64,000 bases of DNA. Source: an uncultured Lachnoclostridium sp. (GTDB lineage: Bacteria > Bacillota > Clostridia > Lachnospirales > Lachnospiraceae). Where the stretch lies: positions 93,298-157,297 of the forward strand of contig CAMKRZ010000005.1 in assembly GCA_946415315.1 (NCBI GenBank), written 5' to 3'. The translations under genes and the position numbers were made by a program. The number at the start of each line of letters is the position of its first letter. Position 1 is the stretch's first letter. Shown one piece after another: positions 1-8,587 of this stretch. The notes under the pieces were generated by a model. The model saw only the letters and a program-made list of their open reading frames with translations, searched no databases and was not told where the DNA came from.

Positions 1-657
1 ATGAATGAAGTGTCACGAGAAGAAGGAAGAACTATTCTTTATGTCAGTCATAACATGAATACAATCCGTCAACTGTGTAACCGCTGTATTGTTTTGAATC
101 AGGGTAAGGTTGTATTTGACGGGAAGGAAGAAGATGGAATTAATACATATTTAGGGCTGGGAGGAATCTCAGACAGGGAGATTGATCTGTCTTCAGCTCA
201 AAGAAATAAAGAATACTTGAACGGAATTAAACTGACTTCAGTAAAGAATTTGAATGATTCCGGATGGAGTATTCGTACCGGAGAAAAACTTCGGTTTGAA
301 ATTCGTGCAGAAGCAAGCCAAAGCTTTGATGTTATGAGCTTTCGTTCAAGGCTGACTAATATAGATGGACATTCCATTTCTGTCTTTGTCGCACCGGATT
401 TATTCTCGTGCAAAGCAAATGAAACGATCACAATACCGCTTGAGGCTGACACGTCACAACTGGTCCCGGGAAGGTATTGTCTAACCCCCGCGTTGTATCA
501 GTATGATCGGTTAGGCACGACATTGTTCTATGACCATATCAATCGTATCATAACTTTTGAAGTTCGCGATGATGGAAGTTTCAATCAGGGAATTCCGTGG
601 GTACAGAAATACTGGGGCGATATTCGATTGCCGGAGTTGGTTGATTTGCGAAAATAG
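1..657 (+). CDS. ABC transporter ATP-binding protein, Wzt/TagH-like, 3' part only
   Basis: The gene is cut by the window start, so the Met at base 1 is almost certainly internal. The first residues contain the end of an ABC ATPase: the H-loop in TILYVSHNM, then the usual CIVLNQGKVVFDG strand. Walker A, the signature and Walker B lie upstream of the window. From about residue 75 to the end there is a beta-rich domain like the Wzt C-terminal carbohydrate-binding domain, which in polysaccharide exporters recognises the terminated glycan. It is followed after 14 bases by a pyruvyl-transferase fusion, consistent with export of a decorated surface polysaccharide. Codon use is AT-richer than in the genes after 6 kb. 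The family is well supported; the substrate is unknown. Confidence 0.85.
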   Translation: MNEVSREEGRTILYVSHNMNTIRQLCNRCIVLNQGKVVFDGKEEDGINTYLGLGGISDREIDLSSAQRNKEYLNGIKLTSVKNLNDSGWSIRTGEKLRFEIRAEASQSFDVMSFRSRLTNIDGHSISVFVAPDLFSCKANETITIPLEADTSQLVPGRYCLTPALYQYDRLGTTLFYDHINRIITFEVRDDGSFNQGIPWVQKYWGDIRLPELVDLRK

Positions 658-671
658 GAAAGTGAGAAAGT

Positions 672-2939
672 ATGCACATACAGATTACCAACAAAGAAAC
701 GTGTACAGGTTGCTCCGCATGTGCAGAGAGATGCCCTCAGAACTGCATTCAAATGATTCGGGATAATGAGGGATTTCTCTATCCTGAAGTTGATGAGGAT
801 GCGTGTATTAACTGTGGATTATGTTTGAAAACATGTCCGATAACCAATCCGGTATCCTTATCCGAGAAAAAGCCTGTTGCTTACGCAGGGTGGATCGGCG
901 ATGATCAGTTGAGAAAAGAGAGTTCGTCCGGTGGTGTTTTTACTGCATTGGCTGAAAAGGTAATCACCGAAAAGAGAGGTGTAGTTTTCGGCGCGGTTTT
1001 TGATAAAGAACACCGTGTTATGCATGCGTGTGCCGAGAGTATTGAAGAACTCGGACTGTTACGCGGAAGTAAATACACACAGAGTGTCATAGGGGAGACA
1101 TATCGAGAAGCAAAGTCTTTTTTGGATGAAGGACGAACGGTCCTTTTTTCCGGAACTCCTTGCCAAATCGGAGGGCTGTATTCTTACCTTGGACGTAATT
1201 ATGAAAATTTGTACACAACGGATATAGTTTGTCATGGTGTTCCGTCACCACTGGTTTGGGAGAAATATCTGGAGTATAGAACAAACCCTGACAGAGTTGT
1301 AAAGCAGGTATGTTTTCGCAACAAGCAATCAGGGTGGAAGAAGTTCTCTATGTATGTTGAGTATGAAGAGGGAAAGAATTACTGTGTTTCTTTTTCTCAG
1401 GACCCATACATGGATGTTTTCCTGAAAAACTGGTGCCTGCGTCCAAGTTGCTATCATTGCAACTATAAGTCAACGCACAGACAGGCAGATATTACTCTGG
1501 CTGATTTTTGGGGGATTGAACGGATACTACCTGAGATTGATGATGATGGAGGCACATCCCTGATCATTGTACATACCCGAAAAGGGCGGCGCTTACTATC
1601 GGAAATTAATAACCGCGTACAACTCAGAAAAACAATGCTGGAGGCGGCCGTAAAATACAATTCAGCGATGATTCAGTCCCCGGAAATGCCGCTGTTACGT
1701 TCGGTGTTCATGGATAGAATTCAGTCGCAGGGGTTTGGGGAAGCTTATGATCGGGTTAATCGAAAAGTCGGAATACTGACATTTTATTACAAGTCACGTA
1801 ATTACGGAGGATTGCTGCAATCCTATGCGCTTTGCAATTACTTGCAGAAAAGCGGATATAATGCCGAACAAATATGCTATGTTTCGAAAAACAAACCTCT
1901 CGATGAGCCCGTTCAAACTCAACCAAAGCGGAGGCGTAGATATTGGAAGATATTTAACCCGCTGGCAGTTGTAAGATATGTAAATAAGCAAAGAGCAATA
2001 AAAGAACAAGCCCGTGAAAACCAGAAATGGGATGTGCGGTTTGAACGAATAAGGAGGTTTCAAAATCAAATTCCGCATAGCCCGCAGGTTTACTATCGGG
2101 ATACCATTGAAGAAAGTAATTTACGCTACGACTGCTTTGTTGCAGGAAGTGATCAGATATGGAATCCGGCATGGTCAGATGAAGCGTATTTTTTAGCTTT
2201 TGTTGAGAAAGCAAAAGGAAAAATCGCATATGCGGCCAGCATCGGAACTACAGAAATAACCGACGAACACAAAAGATATTTCAAAGAATATCTGCCTTCA
2301 TTTTCTGCTGTTTCTGTAAGAGAGAAGGCAGCAGTGGGAACGGTTCAGCAGTTTGTTTCGGATCAGAAAACCGTTGCTGTGGTGGATCCGGTACTGCTAT
2401 TGTCCGGGGAAGAGTGGGACAAGATTTGTTCCAAACGATTAGTGAAGGATAAATACATTTTTTGCTATTTCCTGGGCGAGGATTACGAGTCTAAGGCATT
2501 GGCTAAAGAGTACGCGGACAAGCACGGATATAAGATAGCCAACATCCCACATTTACGAAGCTACATGATAACCGAATCCGATATCGGGTTCGGTGATCAT
2601 ATGATTTATGACGCATCTCCTGAAGACTTTCTCTCGCTGATAAAATACGCGGAATGTGTCTTTACCAATAGTTTTCATGCGAGTGTTTTCTCGGGGATAT
2701 TTCAAAAGGATTTCTTTGTGTTCAACAGGAAAGATTATGCAGCGATGTATGATAGGATACTGTCGGTATGTGAACTGTATAACTGCATTGATCGGTATTG
2801 CGATACCGCTGATAAGAAGGGGATAGACTATCTTGAAAAATGTAAGTCAATCGAATATAAGGACAACGATGTTAGGAGGGAAGAGGCGATTGAGAGATCG
2901 AAACAATTCCTGAAAGAAAATTTGACAACCTATTTCTAG
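672..2939 (+). CDS. Fusion: FrhB-type Fe-S oxidoreductase domain + polysaccharide pyruvyl transferase
   Basis: A 755-residue protein. Residues 11-21 and 45-55 carry two CxxCxxCxxxC clusters for [4Fe-4S] binding. Residues about 70-345 match the coenzyme F420 hydrogenase/dehydrogenase beta-subunit (FrhB/FdhB) type, with SSGGVFTAL and a Cys-rich CLRPSCYHCNYK segment. From about residue 360 (VGILTFYYKSRNYGGLLQSY) to the end it is a polysaccharide pyruvyl transferase, with the typical AGSDQIWNP motif. The two parts are usually separate adjacent genes in Clostridia and Bacteroides glycan loci; here they are one chain. The start has an AGGAAAGTGAG-type ribosome binding site. The likely role is pyruvylation of a surface polysaccharide; what the Fe-S domain reduces is not known. 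Confidence 0.88.
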   Translation: MHIQITNKETCTGCSACAERCPQNCIQMIRDNEGFLYPEVDEDACINCGLCLKTCPITNPVSLSEKKPVAYAGWIGDDQLRKESSSGGVFTALAEKVITEKRGVVFGAVFDKEHRVMHACAESIEELGLLRGSKYTQSVIGETYREAKSFLDEGRTVLFSGTPCQIGGLYSYLGRNYENLYTTDIVCHGVPSPLVWEKYLEYRTNPDRVVKQVCFRNKQSGWKKFSMYVEYEEGKNYCVSFSQDPYMDVFLKNWCLRPSCYHCNYKSTHRQADITLADFWGIERILPEIDDDGGTSLIIVHTRKGRRLLSEINNRVQLRKTMLEAAVKYNSAMIQSPEMPLLRSVFMDRIQSQGFGEAYDRVNRKVGILTFYYKSRNYGGLLQSYALCNYLQKSGYNAEQICYVSKNKPLDEPVQTQPKRRRRYWKIFNPLAVVRYVNKQRAIKEQARENQKWDVRFERIRRFQNQIPHSPQVYYRDTIEESNLRYDCFVAGSDQIWNPAWSDEAYFLAFVEKAKGKIAYAASIGTTEITDEHKRYFKEYLPSFSAVSVREKAAVGTVQQFVSDQKTVAVVDPVLLLSGEEWDKICSKRLVKDKYIFCYFLGEDYESKALAKEYADKHGYKIANIPHLRSYMITESDIGFGDHMIYDASPEDFLSLIKYAECVFTNSFHASVFSGIFQKDFFVFNRKDYAAMYDRILSVCELYNCIDRYCDTADKKGIDYLEKCKSIEYKDNDVRREEAIERSKQFLKENLTTYF

Positions 2940-2963
2940 AATTGCGTGTATCCAGAAACTGAT

Positions 2964-3003
2964 AGGTTATGCTGCTCCGCTTCAAGCGGGGCAGCATAAC
3001 CTT
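2964..3003. terminator. Bidirectional terminator hairpin between convergent genes
   Basis: An almost perfect 19-bp stem (left arm 2964-2982, two-base loop CA, right arm from 2985) lies between the convergent genes ending at 2939 and 3119. The rest of the gap (3004-3118) shows no gene. Confidence 0.8.
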
Positions 3004-3118
3004 CCTTGAGATGGTTGTGCTGTTTTTTCGGAACATGCAGAAATATGGAATAAACAAGATGACAGTTATTGGGGAGAGATAATAAATACGTGTTGAAAAA
3101 CAGTATTGCTCAAACGGT

Positions 3119-4333
3119 TTAGTTCGTGGTGGGAAGAAAATTAAATTTGCCATGTGCGTTTTGGTCAGAGTCTACACCGGAATACAGGACAATTACATAC
3201 TCGGGCTTGATATCCTGTATATACGTTTCTAAATTTACAGGGAATCCCGATAAGTAATCGTAATCACGGATATCGCAGATGTATAACTCAGCTGCTTGTA
3301 GTGCCAGAAACGGCGTGACGACACAAGCAAAAGAGTCCCGGATGATCAAGATTTTTGTGCCGGTTAAGTTTTGCTTGTTCTCAATAATCTGTTGATGAAA
3401 ATCTCCGCCACTGTACGTTACGTATGTATTGTCGTGGTAATAATCTTTCTTCAAATGTTGCATAAACAAAACGGTTTCTTCAAAGGATCCTTCCCGTTTG
3501 ACATCGTGTTCCTCTGTCATATTGGTGCTGAACTTCGGAGTAATCAAGGTGAAATCATCTGCGCCTTGCCAAGAAAAGTAGGTGCCGGTCTTCTTACCTT
3601 TAGATCCCAAAAACAAGTCCGAATATGTCGAAACATCAAAATTCTCTAAACAGGTATACTGTTCATTAAATTCAAAACCATATCTGGACGAAAGCTCTCT
3701 GCACAGCGAAGAATAGGCAACAAAACCCGATTGTGTCGTCCAATGATGATCTGTAGAAAAGAATAAGGCATCTTCGCTCTTCTCTAAACATTCCGAAAAA
3801 TCGACTGTCGGAATCTCTGACTCTCTCAAAACGCGCAAAAACCTGTCATGGTTGTCCCAAGCGTAATTGTCTACATTACACGGAAGCTGTTCATATTGTT
3901 CTTTTTTCGGTGCCACACAATAAAGAAAGTGTGCTCCGTTGCGTTCCGAATAATCTTCCAGTTTTTTTATTCGGGAAACAATTTCTTCTATTTCTGCGTC
4001 CTCAAGACGATTTACCGGTGCACACAAGCTACCAGAGTCCGCTTTAACGACAGTAGTGTCGTCCTTTATTACTATTCGCGTCAACAGAAGATTGTTTTTC
4101 ACTGAATCGATGTCCATCATGAGATCATGGTAACGCAATTCTTTATTCGAAACGTCTTCGATATCGTTTAGGGCTTCCTCAACGCCATCTCTGTCAAAAT
4201 GCATGAGTGCGCCTATGATATCAAGTGTGTCCCACTTTATTTGTGTAAAACAACCTCCCCAAACCCCGAGAACAATAAAAATTGCAGCAAAAGCAAAAAG
4301 GATACTGTTCTTGTTAAACCGTAAATGCTTCAT
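3119..4333 (-). CDS. AlgX/AlgJ-like SGNH-fold protein (DHHW family) for polysaccharide O-acetylation
   Basis: A 404-residue protein with one N-terminal membrane segment or signal anchor (about residues 10-27), then an extracytoplasmic domain. It carries the DHHW motif at residues 195-198 (STDHHWTTQSGF) and a candidate nucleophile in RDSF (Ser334), the catalytic signature of AlgX/AlgJ acetyltransferases. The start has a GAGGGG ribosome binding site. It lies 11 bases after the MBOAT gene on the same strand; this pairing is the standard two-part system in which the MBOAT protein passes acetyl groups across the membrane and the SGNH protein places them on the glycan. The pair is oriented against the two preceding genes. 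The glycan is unknown. Confidence 0.85.
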   Translation of the reverse strand: MKHLRFNKNSILFAFAAIFIVLGVWGGCFTQIKWDTLDIIGALMHFDRDGVEEALNDIEDVSNKELRYHDLMMDIDSVKNNLLLTRIVIKDDTTVVKADSGSLCAPVNRLEDAEIEEIVSRIKKLEDYSERNGAHFLYCVAPKKEQYEQLPCNVDNYAWDNHDRFLRVLRESEIPTVDFSECLEKSEDALFFSTDHHWTTQSGFVAYSSLCRELSSRYGFEFNEQYTCLENFDVSTYSDLFLGSKGKKTGTYFSWQGADDFTLITPKFSTNMTEEHDVKREGSFEETVLFMQHLKKDYYHDNTYVTYSGGDFHQQIIENKQNLTGTKILIIRDSFACVVTPFLALQAAELYICDIRDYDYLSGFPVNLETYIQDIKPEYVIVLYSGVDSDQNAHGKFNFLPTTN

Positions 4334-4344
4334 CTTCGGTCCCC

Positions 4345-5760
4345 TCAGAAATTAAAGTAAATGAACGGGTTATACGAACTACTTAAAATACTTGCAATTG
4401 AAAGGACGAACAAGCAACATAAACCAATCACACTTGCCACTTGAGCGACCCTGTTATCTCTCCATTTTTCGGAAAGTATCTTTATAGCAGGAGTGCATAA
4501 AAACGCGCCGATTAACAATAATATCACATTCTGCGATAACCAACCCGCGAATAGTTTGTCTGAAAACGGATTTCCATTGAGTCCGAATACAGCTTTAATA
4601 TACGTGAATGCGTCCGATATCGTTTCAGATCGGAACACAATCCAGCCGATAGTGACAAAGAAACCGGTGTACAACCACCGTAAGGCAGAGATGAGCTTTT
4701 TCTTTGTCTTGGTTAATCCCATAGCTTTCTCAACGGTCAGAAGAACAAAATATAACAATCCCCACACCAGGAACGTCAGGTTGGCACCATGCCATATGCC
4801 GGTCAATATCCATACGATAAAGAGGTTTAGAATAGTGTGGATTTTTCCGTGTCGGTTTCCGCCTAACGGAATATAAAGATAATCTCTGAACCATGTGCCG
4901 AGAGAGATGTGCCAACGACGCCAGAATTCTGTTATCGAGGTAGAAATATACGGGTAGTTGAAATTCTCCACAAAATGAAATCCGAACATCTGCCCCATGC
5001 CTATTGCCATATCACTGTATCCGCTGAAGTCAAAGAAAATCTGAAACGAGTACGCGACTGCCCCAAGCCACCCGTACATAACCGAAACAGATGCTCCGCC
5101 ATGCACTACATTGAAGACCTGATCGGCCAAAATCGCAAACCCATTAGCAAGCAGTACCTTCTTGGATAATCCCCGGACAAAGCGAGCAAATCCGTCAAAG
5201 AGATTATCTGTGTTTTCTTTGCGGTTTTCTATTTCATCGGCAATTGTTTCATACCGCACAATCGGGCCTGCTATCAGCTGAGGGAAAAAAGAAATGTACA
5301 AACCGACGTAAAGTAAGTTTGTCTGAACTTCGACCTTCTGTCGATAAACATCAATCACATAAGACATTGCCTGGAACGTAAAAAAACTGATACCGATCGG
5401 TAAAGCAATCTTCGGTACTGAAAAACTGCCGCCTGATAATTCACGGATCAAGGTGCCTGTATATGTAAAGTATTTAAATACAAACAGTAGCCCCAGATTA
5501 AAAGCAATATCGATGCCAAGCATTACTTTGGAGATCTTGTTTTTCTCGCGACTTCTATCAATGAGAATACCAAACAGCCAGTTAAGTACGACGGAAGCCA
5601 TCATTACGAAAACAAAGCGAGGTTCACCCCAAGCATAAAAAAGTATGCTCGCGCACAAAAGAAAAACGTTTCGCAGGAATCTCTTCTTGGGGATTATGTA
5701 GTAAAGCAGAACTACTGATGGAAGAAAAAGATAGATAAATACGGTACTTGAAAAAAGCAT
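4345..5760 (-). CDS. MBOAT family membrane O-acyltransferase (AlgI-like)
   Basis: About 471 residues with many membrane segments. The family core is seen in WRRWHISLGTWFRDYLYIPLGG and the invariant His in GIWHGANLTFLVWG. It would move an acyl (acetyl) group across the membrane for O-acetylation by the AlgX-like partner encoded 11 bases downstream. The start is placed at the ATG at 5758-5760 with GGAG eight bases ahead. A longer frame reaching 5847 overlaps a TTGACA-17-TACAAC promoter and is unlikely. Codon use is AT-rich, like the rest of 1-5.9 kb. Confidence 0.88.
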   Translation of the reverse strand: MLFSSTVFIYLFLPSVVLLYYIIPKKRFLRNVFLLCASILFYAWGEPRFVFVMMASVVLNWLFGILIDRSREKNKISKVMLGIDIAFNLGLLFVFKYFTYTGTLIRELSGGSFSVPKIALPIGISFFTFQAMSYVIDVYRQKVEVQTNLLYVGLYISFFPQLIAGPIVRYETIADEIENRKENTDNLFDGFARFVRGLSKKVLLANGFAILADQVFNVVHGGASVSVMYGWLGAVAYSFQIFFDFSGYSDMAIGMGQMFGFHFVENFNYPYISTSITEFWRRWHISLGTWFRDYLYIPLGGNRHGKIHTILNLFIVWILTGIWHGANLTFLVWGLLYFVLLTVEKAMGLTKTKKKLISALRWLYTGFFVTIGWIVFRSETISDAFTYIKAVFGLNGNPFSDKLFAGWLSQNVILLLIGAFLCTPAIKILSEKWRDNRVAQVASVIGLCCLFVLSIASILSSSYNPFIYFNF

Positions 5761-5818
5761 TTCTATTCTCCGTGTTGCTCTAAGACGTGCATCGATAAAG
5801 CACTGCATTCTTCTCTTT

Positions 5819-5847
5819 GTTGTAGCATACCAGACATATAGTGTCAA
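5819..5847 (-). promoter_or_regulatory. Sigma-A-type promoter for the MBOAT/AlgX pair
   Basis: On the minus strand: TTGACA (5847-5842), 17-base spacer, TACAAC (5824-5819) with a TG one base before the -10 (extended -10). It lies about 60 bases upstream of the chosen MBOAT start. Confidence 0.65.
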
Positions 5848-5880
5848 CCAATAATCAAGTGGAAGCTATTCTTGAAAAGA

Positions 5881-5922
5881 CAACCGCGATTTTGGAATCA
5901 TCCAAAATCGCGGTTGTTTTTT
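5881..5922. terminator. Rho-independent terminator
   Basis: A perfect 16-bp stem (5881-5896 with 5901-5916), loop ATCA. There is a run of six T on the plus strand and TCTTTTC on the minus strand. It ends the lipoprotein gene that stops at 5933 on the minus strand. Confidence 0.9.
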
Positions 5923-5932
5923 CAATCCAGAC

Positions 5933-7057
5933 TTATTTCTGCGTCATCTCACATGTCATTCCGACATCGCGGTACGTCAGCGTGCGCTTTTCCTTGTCGT
6001 AGGTCAGTCTGTCGACATTTCGCGTAGCCTCCGTGATGGTCAATACGTTGTCTTTGACGGTGAAGGGGCTGTATGATGTGTTGCTGGTATTTTGATTGCA
6101 AGAATACTCGAGCATTGCGACGGTCGAGTTGCCGTACGTCATGACGTCCGTGCCGTATTCCTGGAGTATGTATTTCAGAGAGAATTCGTCGACGTCGGTG
6201 ATGGTGCAGAGGTATTTTGTCATGCCTTTTTCGGTAGAGGTGGTCTTTTTGACCGACTCCAGGAATTCAGACCAGTCGATCTCTATGGTCAGAGCCAGCT
6301 CTTTCTCGCTCAGTATGGAGCATCCGATGTTCATCTTCAGCTTGCCGGAAAATCCGGATTTCTTCAGGAGTTCGATCAGATTGTGATAAACCTGGACGGC
6401 ACCGGGGTCGGTTATGTCAACAAACAGGTCGATCATTACATCGAATGGCCACTGAACTACGCCGATCCATTCGCCCTTGATCTCTTCGTACAACTCTGCA
6501 CGGTGCAGGTATTCGGCAGCCCATGTTACGTCGTGTCCGCTGATGGCGGCAAATACGTCCTTGTCGATGTTGTTTGCTGTCCAGCTTACGGTGCCGTCAT
6601 TTTCGATAACTCCGATGATGTTTGCGTACCGGCAGGTATTACCGTACTTCTCTGACTGCAACGTGTATTCCCGTTTGCCGCTGGGTGAATTGTTGATCCA
6701 GTCATCGCGGAGTCTCATCTGGTAGGTTTTGATCGGGTCGATCTCCAGCTCGATCTTGCCATCGTTAAAATTGATCTGGAAGCTCGTCGTATCCTCGAAG
6801 GTGTACTTCTTCTTCGCGGCGTACTTCTCTGCTGTTTCCATGATGCTCAATATGGCGTCCTGATCCTTCTGTTCAGGAGTTTTCGGCACTTCCGTCGGGG
6901 TCGGCGTGCTCGTCGGCACCGCGGTCGGGATCACGATATCGGGGTTTTTGAATCCCTTCTTCTTGGAGGTGTCGTTGGAGTCGCTGCCGCATGCCGTCAG
7001 TAATATGACGGAAAATGCGAGGATGAGAACGATCGCGAGTTTTCGTGTTGTTTTCAT
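5933..7057 (-). CDS. Putative lipoprotein of unknown function
   Basis: 374 residues. A signal peptide with lipobox LLTAC makes it a lipid-anchored surface protein. A Pro/Thr-rich spacer (PTAVPTSTPTPTEVPK) follows, then a domain of about 300 residues with many acidic and aromatic residues and no motif I recognise. The start is the ATG at 7055-7057 with AAGGAG upstream; the longer frame to 7156 runs into the promoter. It is a single-gene unit, with its own promoter at 7136-7164 and terminator at 5881-5922. Confidence 0.75.
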   Translation of the reverse strand: MKTTRKLAIVLILAFSVILLTACGSDSNDTSKKKGFKNPDIVIPTAVPTSTPTPTEVPKTPEQKDQDAILSIMETAEKYAAKKKYTFEDTTSFQINFNDGKIELEIDPIKTYQMRLRDDWINNSPSGKREYTLQSEKYGNTCRYANIIGVIENDGTVSWTANNIDKDVFAAISGHDVTWAAEYLHRAELYEEIKGEWIGVVQWPFDVMIDLFVDITDPGAVQVYHNLIELLKKSGFSGKLKMNIGCSILSEKELALTIEIDWSEFLESVKKTTSTEKGMTKYLCTITDVDEFSLKYILQEYGTDVMTYGNSTVAMLEYSCNQNTSNTSYSPFTVKDNVLTITEATRNVDRLTYDKEKRTLTYRDVGMTCEMTQK

Positions 7058-7135
7058 GGATAGCTCCTTAAATAATGTATTACCACTTTCTTGCAGGGAG
7101 GACGCTCCGATGTGAAATCGGTATTCCATACGTAC

Positions 7136-7164
7136 AATGTATAAAATTTTCCGCACAATGTCAA
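7136..7164 (-). promoter_or_regulatory. Promoter of the lipoprotein gene
   Basis: Minus strand: TTGACA (7164-7159), 17-base spacer, TACATT (7141-7136), about 80 bases before the ATG. The -35 lies in the loop of an inverted repeat and the spacer contains an ATTTTCCG/CGGAAAAT motif. Confidence 0.65.
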
Positions 7165-7187
7165 CAAAGATTGATATTGTGCGGAAA
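7148..7187 (-). terminator. 12-bp inverted repeat: terminator of the upstream gene overlapping the next promoter
   Basis: Arms 7148-7159 and 7176-7187 are perfect complements (TTTCCGCACAAT and ATTGTGCGGAAA) with a 16-base loop. On the minus strand the stem is followed by ATTTTATAC, so it can end transcription of the gene stopping at 7229. The promoter -35 of the next gene lies in the loop and the spacer in one arm, so it could equally be an operator. Confidence 0.5.
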
Positions 7188-7228
7188 GCGTTATCGGATT
7201 ATTCGGTTTTCGGTATGCGCCAATGCGT

Positions 7229-8527
7229 TCAACCGAGTTGCTTTGCCTTTCTCTTCTTCAGTTTATGCACTACGTAAACGGCCAGCACGGTCACCCCGCA
7301 CAGCAGGATGCAGGCATAGAAGGAGATGGCGCGGCTCAGGAGCGTCAGCTCCGTTGCGACAAAATCCTGGCTCTCGTCCACGTAGCCGCTCAGGCCGTCG
7401 GAGAGCATCATGTCGATGACGCCCATGCCGCCGGGGATGGGGACGTAGGCTGCGCCGAGGATGGTGTAGCTCTGGATGGCGAAAATGTCCAGAGAATTTT
7501 TCACTTTACCGCCCATCGCGAGATAGGCGAAGACGGTCACGGAAATCTGCGAGGCACGCTGCAGAACATTGAATAGAAGGGCTTTCAGAAGCATGCTTCT
7601 CTTGCCGGCGGTCATTTCCGCACAGAGGCGGTAGTTGTTGAGTGATGCGCGCAGGTGTTCAGCCCGGCGCTCCGGATTACGTACGAGGTGAAGCTTGGCC
7701 GCGATGGGCAGGAGCTTGCACGCGATCTTGCACAGAAGCTGGCCGCGCTGGATAAACAGCACGAAGAGAAGCGCAAGACCGACCTGGACGACGACTCCGA
7801 CGACGATCATGATGCGCGCCGCAACGCTGAACGAGAAGTACAGCAGCGGCCTCAGTGCAAAGCAACCGATTCCGAGCACGATGATGGACAGCGCATACAG
7901 CGCAAGGCAGATCAGAATCGTTACGGTGGTGACGCTTCCCGAGATGCCGCCGTTATGCATCATGATGTAGGCGGATGCGGGCTGTCCTCCGGTCGCTGAC
8001 GGCGTGATCGCCGAAAAATAAATATCCGTCGCGGCGTAGGTGTAGTTTGCGAACAGGCTTCGTCGGTATCCGAGTCCGCGGAGGATCGTGCGGAACGCGA
8101 GAGCCTCAAACATGATGAATCCGAGCATCGCCAGGAACGCGCATGCCAGCCAGCCTTTGTTCGAGTCTGCGAGGCGTCGCAGGAAAAACCGGAACGAAAA
8201 ATGCTTGTTTTGCGAAGTGACAGCCCAGATGCTCAGGACTGCGATGGCCAGCGAAATGACGATCCAGAGGACGGTCTTTCGCGGTGAACTTGTCTTGGGC
8301 GGTGTTGCGACCGGGCATGAGACGCCTGTCTCTTGTGCAGTCTCATCGGTGCTCAGAATCGTGGTTTCGCCTTCGGTGAGAACTCCGATGGGTTCCATGA
8401 CGCCGTCAAATCCCCCGTCTGCTGCATCCTGCATTTCGTGGCTTAAACCGGATAGTCGGGCCAGCCGTTTCCGGTAAAGCTTGGAGCCGGAGTCCGCGGC
8501 CGTGTGCTTGTTGGTACGTTTCTTCAT
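7229..8527 (-). CDS. YbhN-like / lysylphosphatidylglycerol synthase transmembrane (flippase-like) protein
   Basis: About 432 residues: a hydrophilic N-terminal 85 residues, then about eight membrane segments. It has the two loops typical of the UPF0104/YbhN (TIGR00374) family, SATGGQPASAYIM and PIPGGMGVIDMML. It lacks the C-terminal aminoacyl-transferase domain of MprF, so it is the membrane part only; such proteins are linked to lipid transfer or flipping in glycolipid pathways. The start is uncertain: ATG at 8525-8527 or an in-frame TTG at 8546-8548; neither has a strong ribosome binding site. The long unusual N-terminal extension looks disordered. Confidence 0.8.
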   Translation of the reverse strand: MKKRTNKHTAADSGSKLYRKRLARLSGLSHEMQDAADGGFDGVMEPIGVLTEGETTILSTDETAQETGVSCPVATPPKTSSPRKTVLWIVISLAIAVLSIWAVTSQNKHFSFRFFLRRLADSNKGWLACAFLAMLGFIMFEALAFRTILRGLGYRRSLFANYTYAATDIYFSAITPSATGGQPASAYIMMHNGGISGSVTTVTILICLALYALSIIVLGIGCFALRPLLYFSFSVAARIMIVVGVVVQVGLALLFVLFIQRGQLLCKIACKLLPIAAKLHLVRNPERRAEHLRASLNNYRLCAEMTAGKRSMLLKALLFNVLQRASQISVTVFAYLAMGGKVKNSLDIFAIQSYTILGAAYVPIPGGMGVIDMMLSDGLSGYVDESQDFVATELTLLSRAISFYACILLCGVTVLAVYVVHKLKKRKAKQLG

Positions 8528-8587
8528 ACAGTTTTCTTTATTCCTCAAATCAGATCCGCAAGGACGGCATAGCCGTGCCCGCGTCGA

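Noticed and set aside
5761..5847. Longer N-terminus of the MBOAT protein
   Set aside because: The extension overlaps a TTGACA-17-TACAAC promoter and lacks a ribosome binding site; the ATG at 5760 has GGAG.
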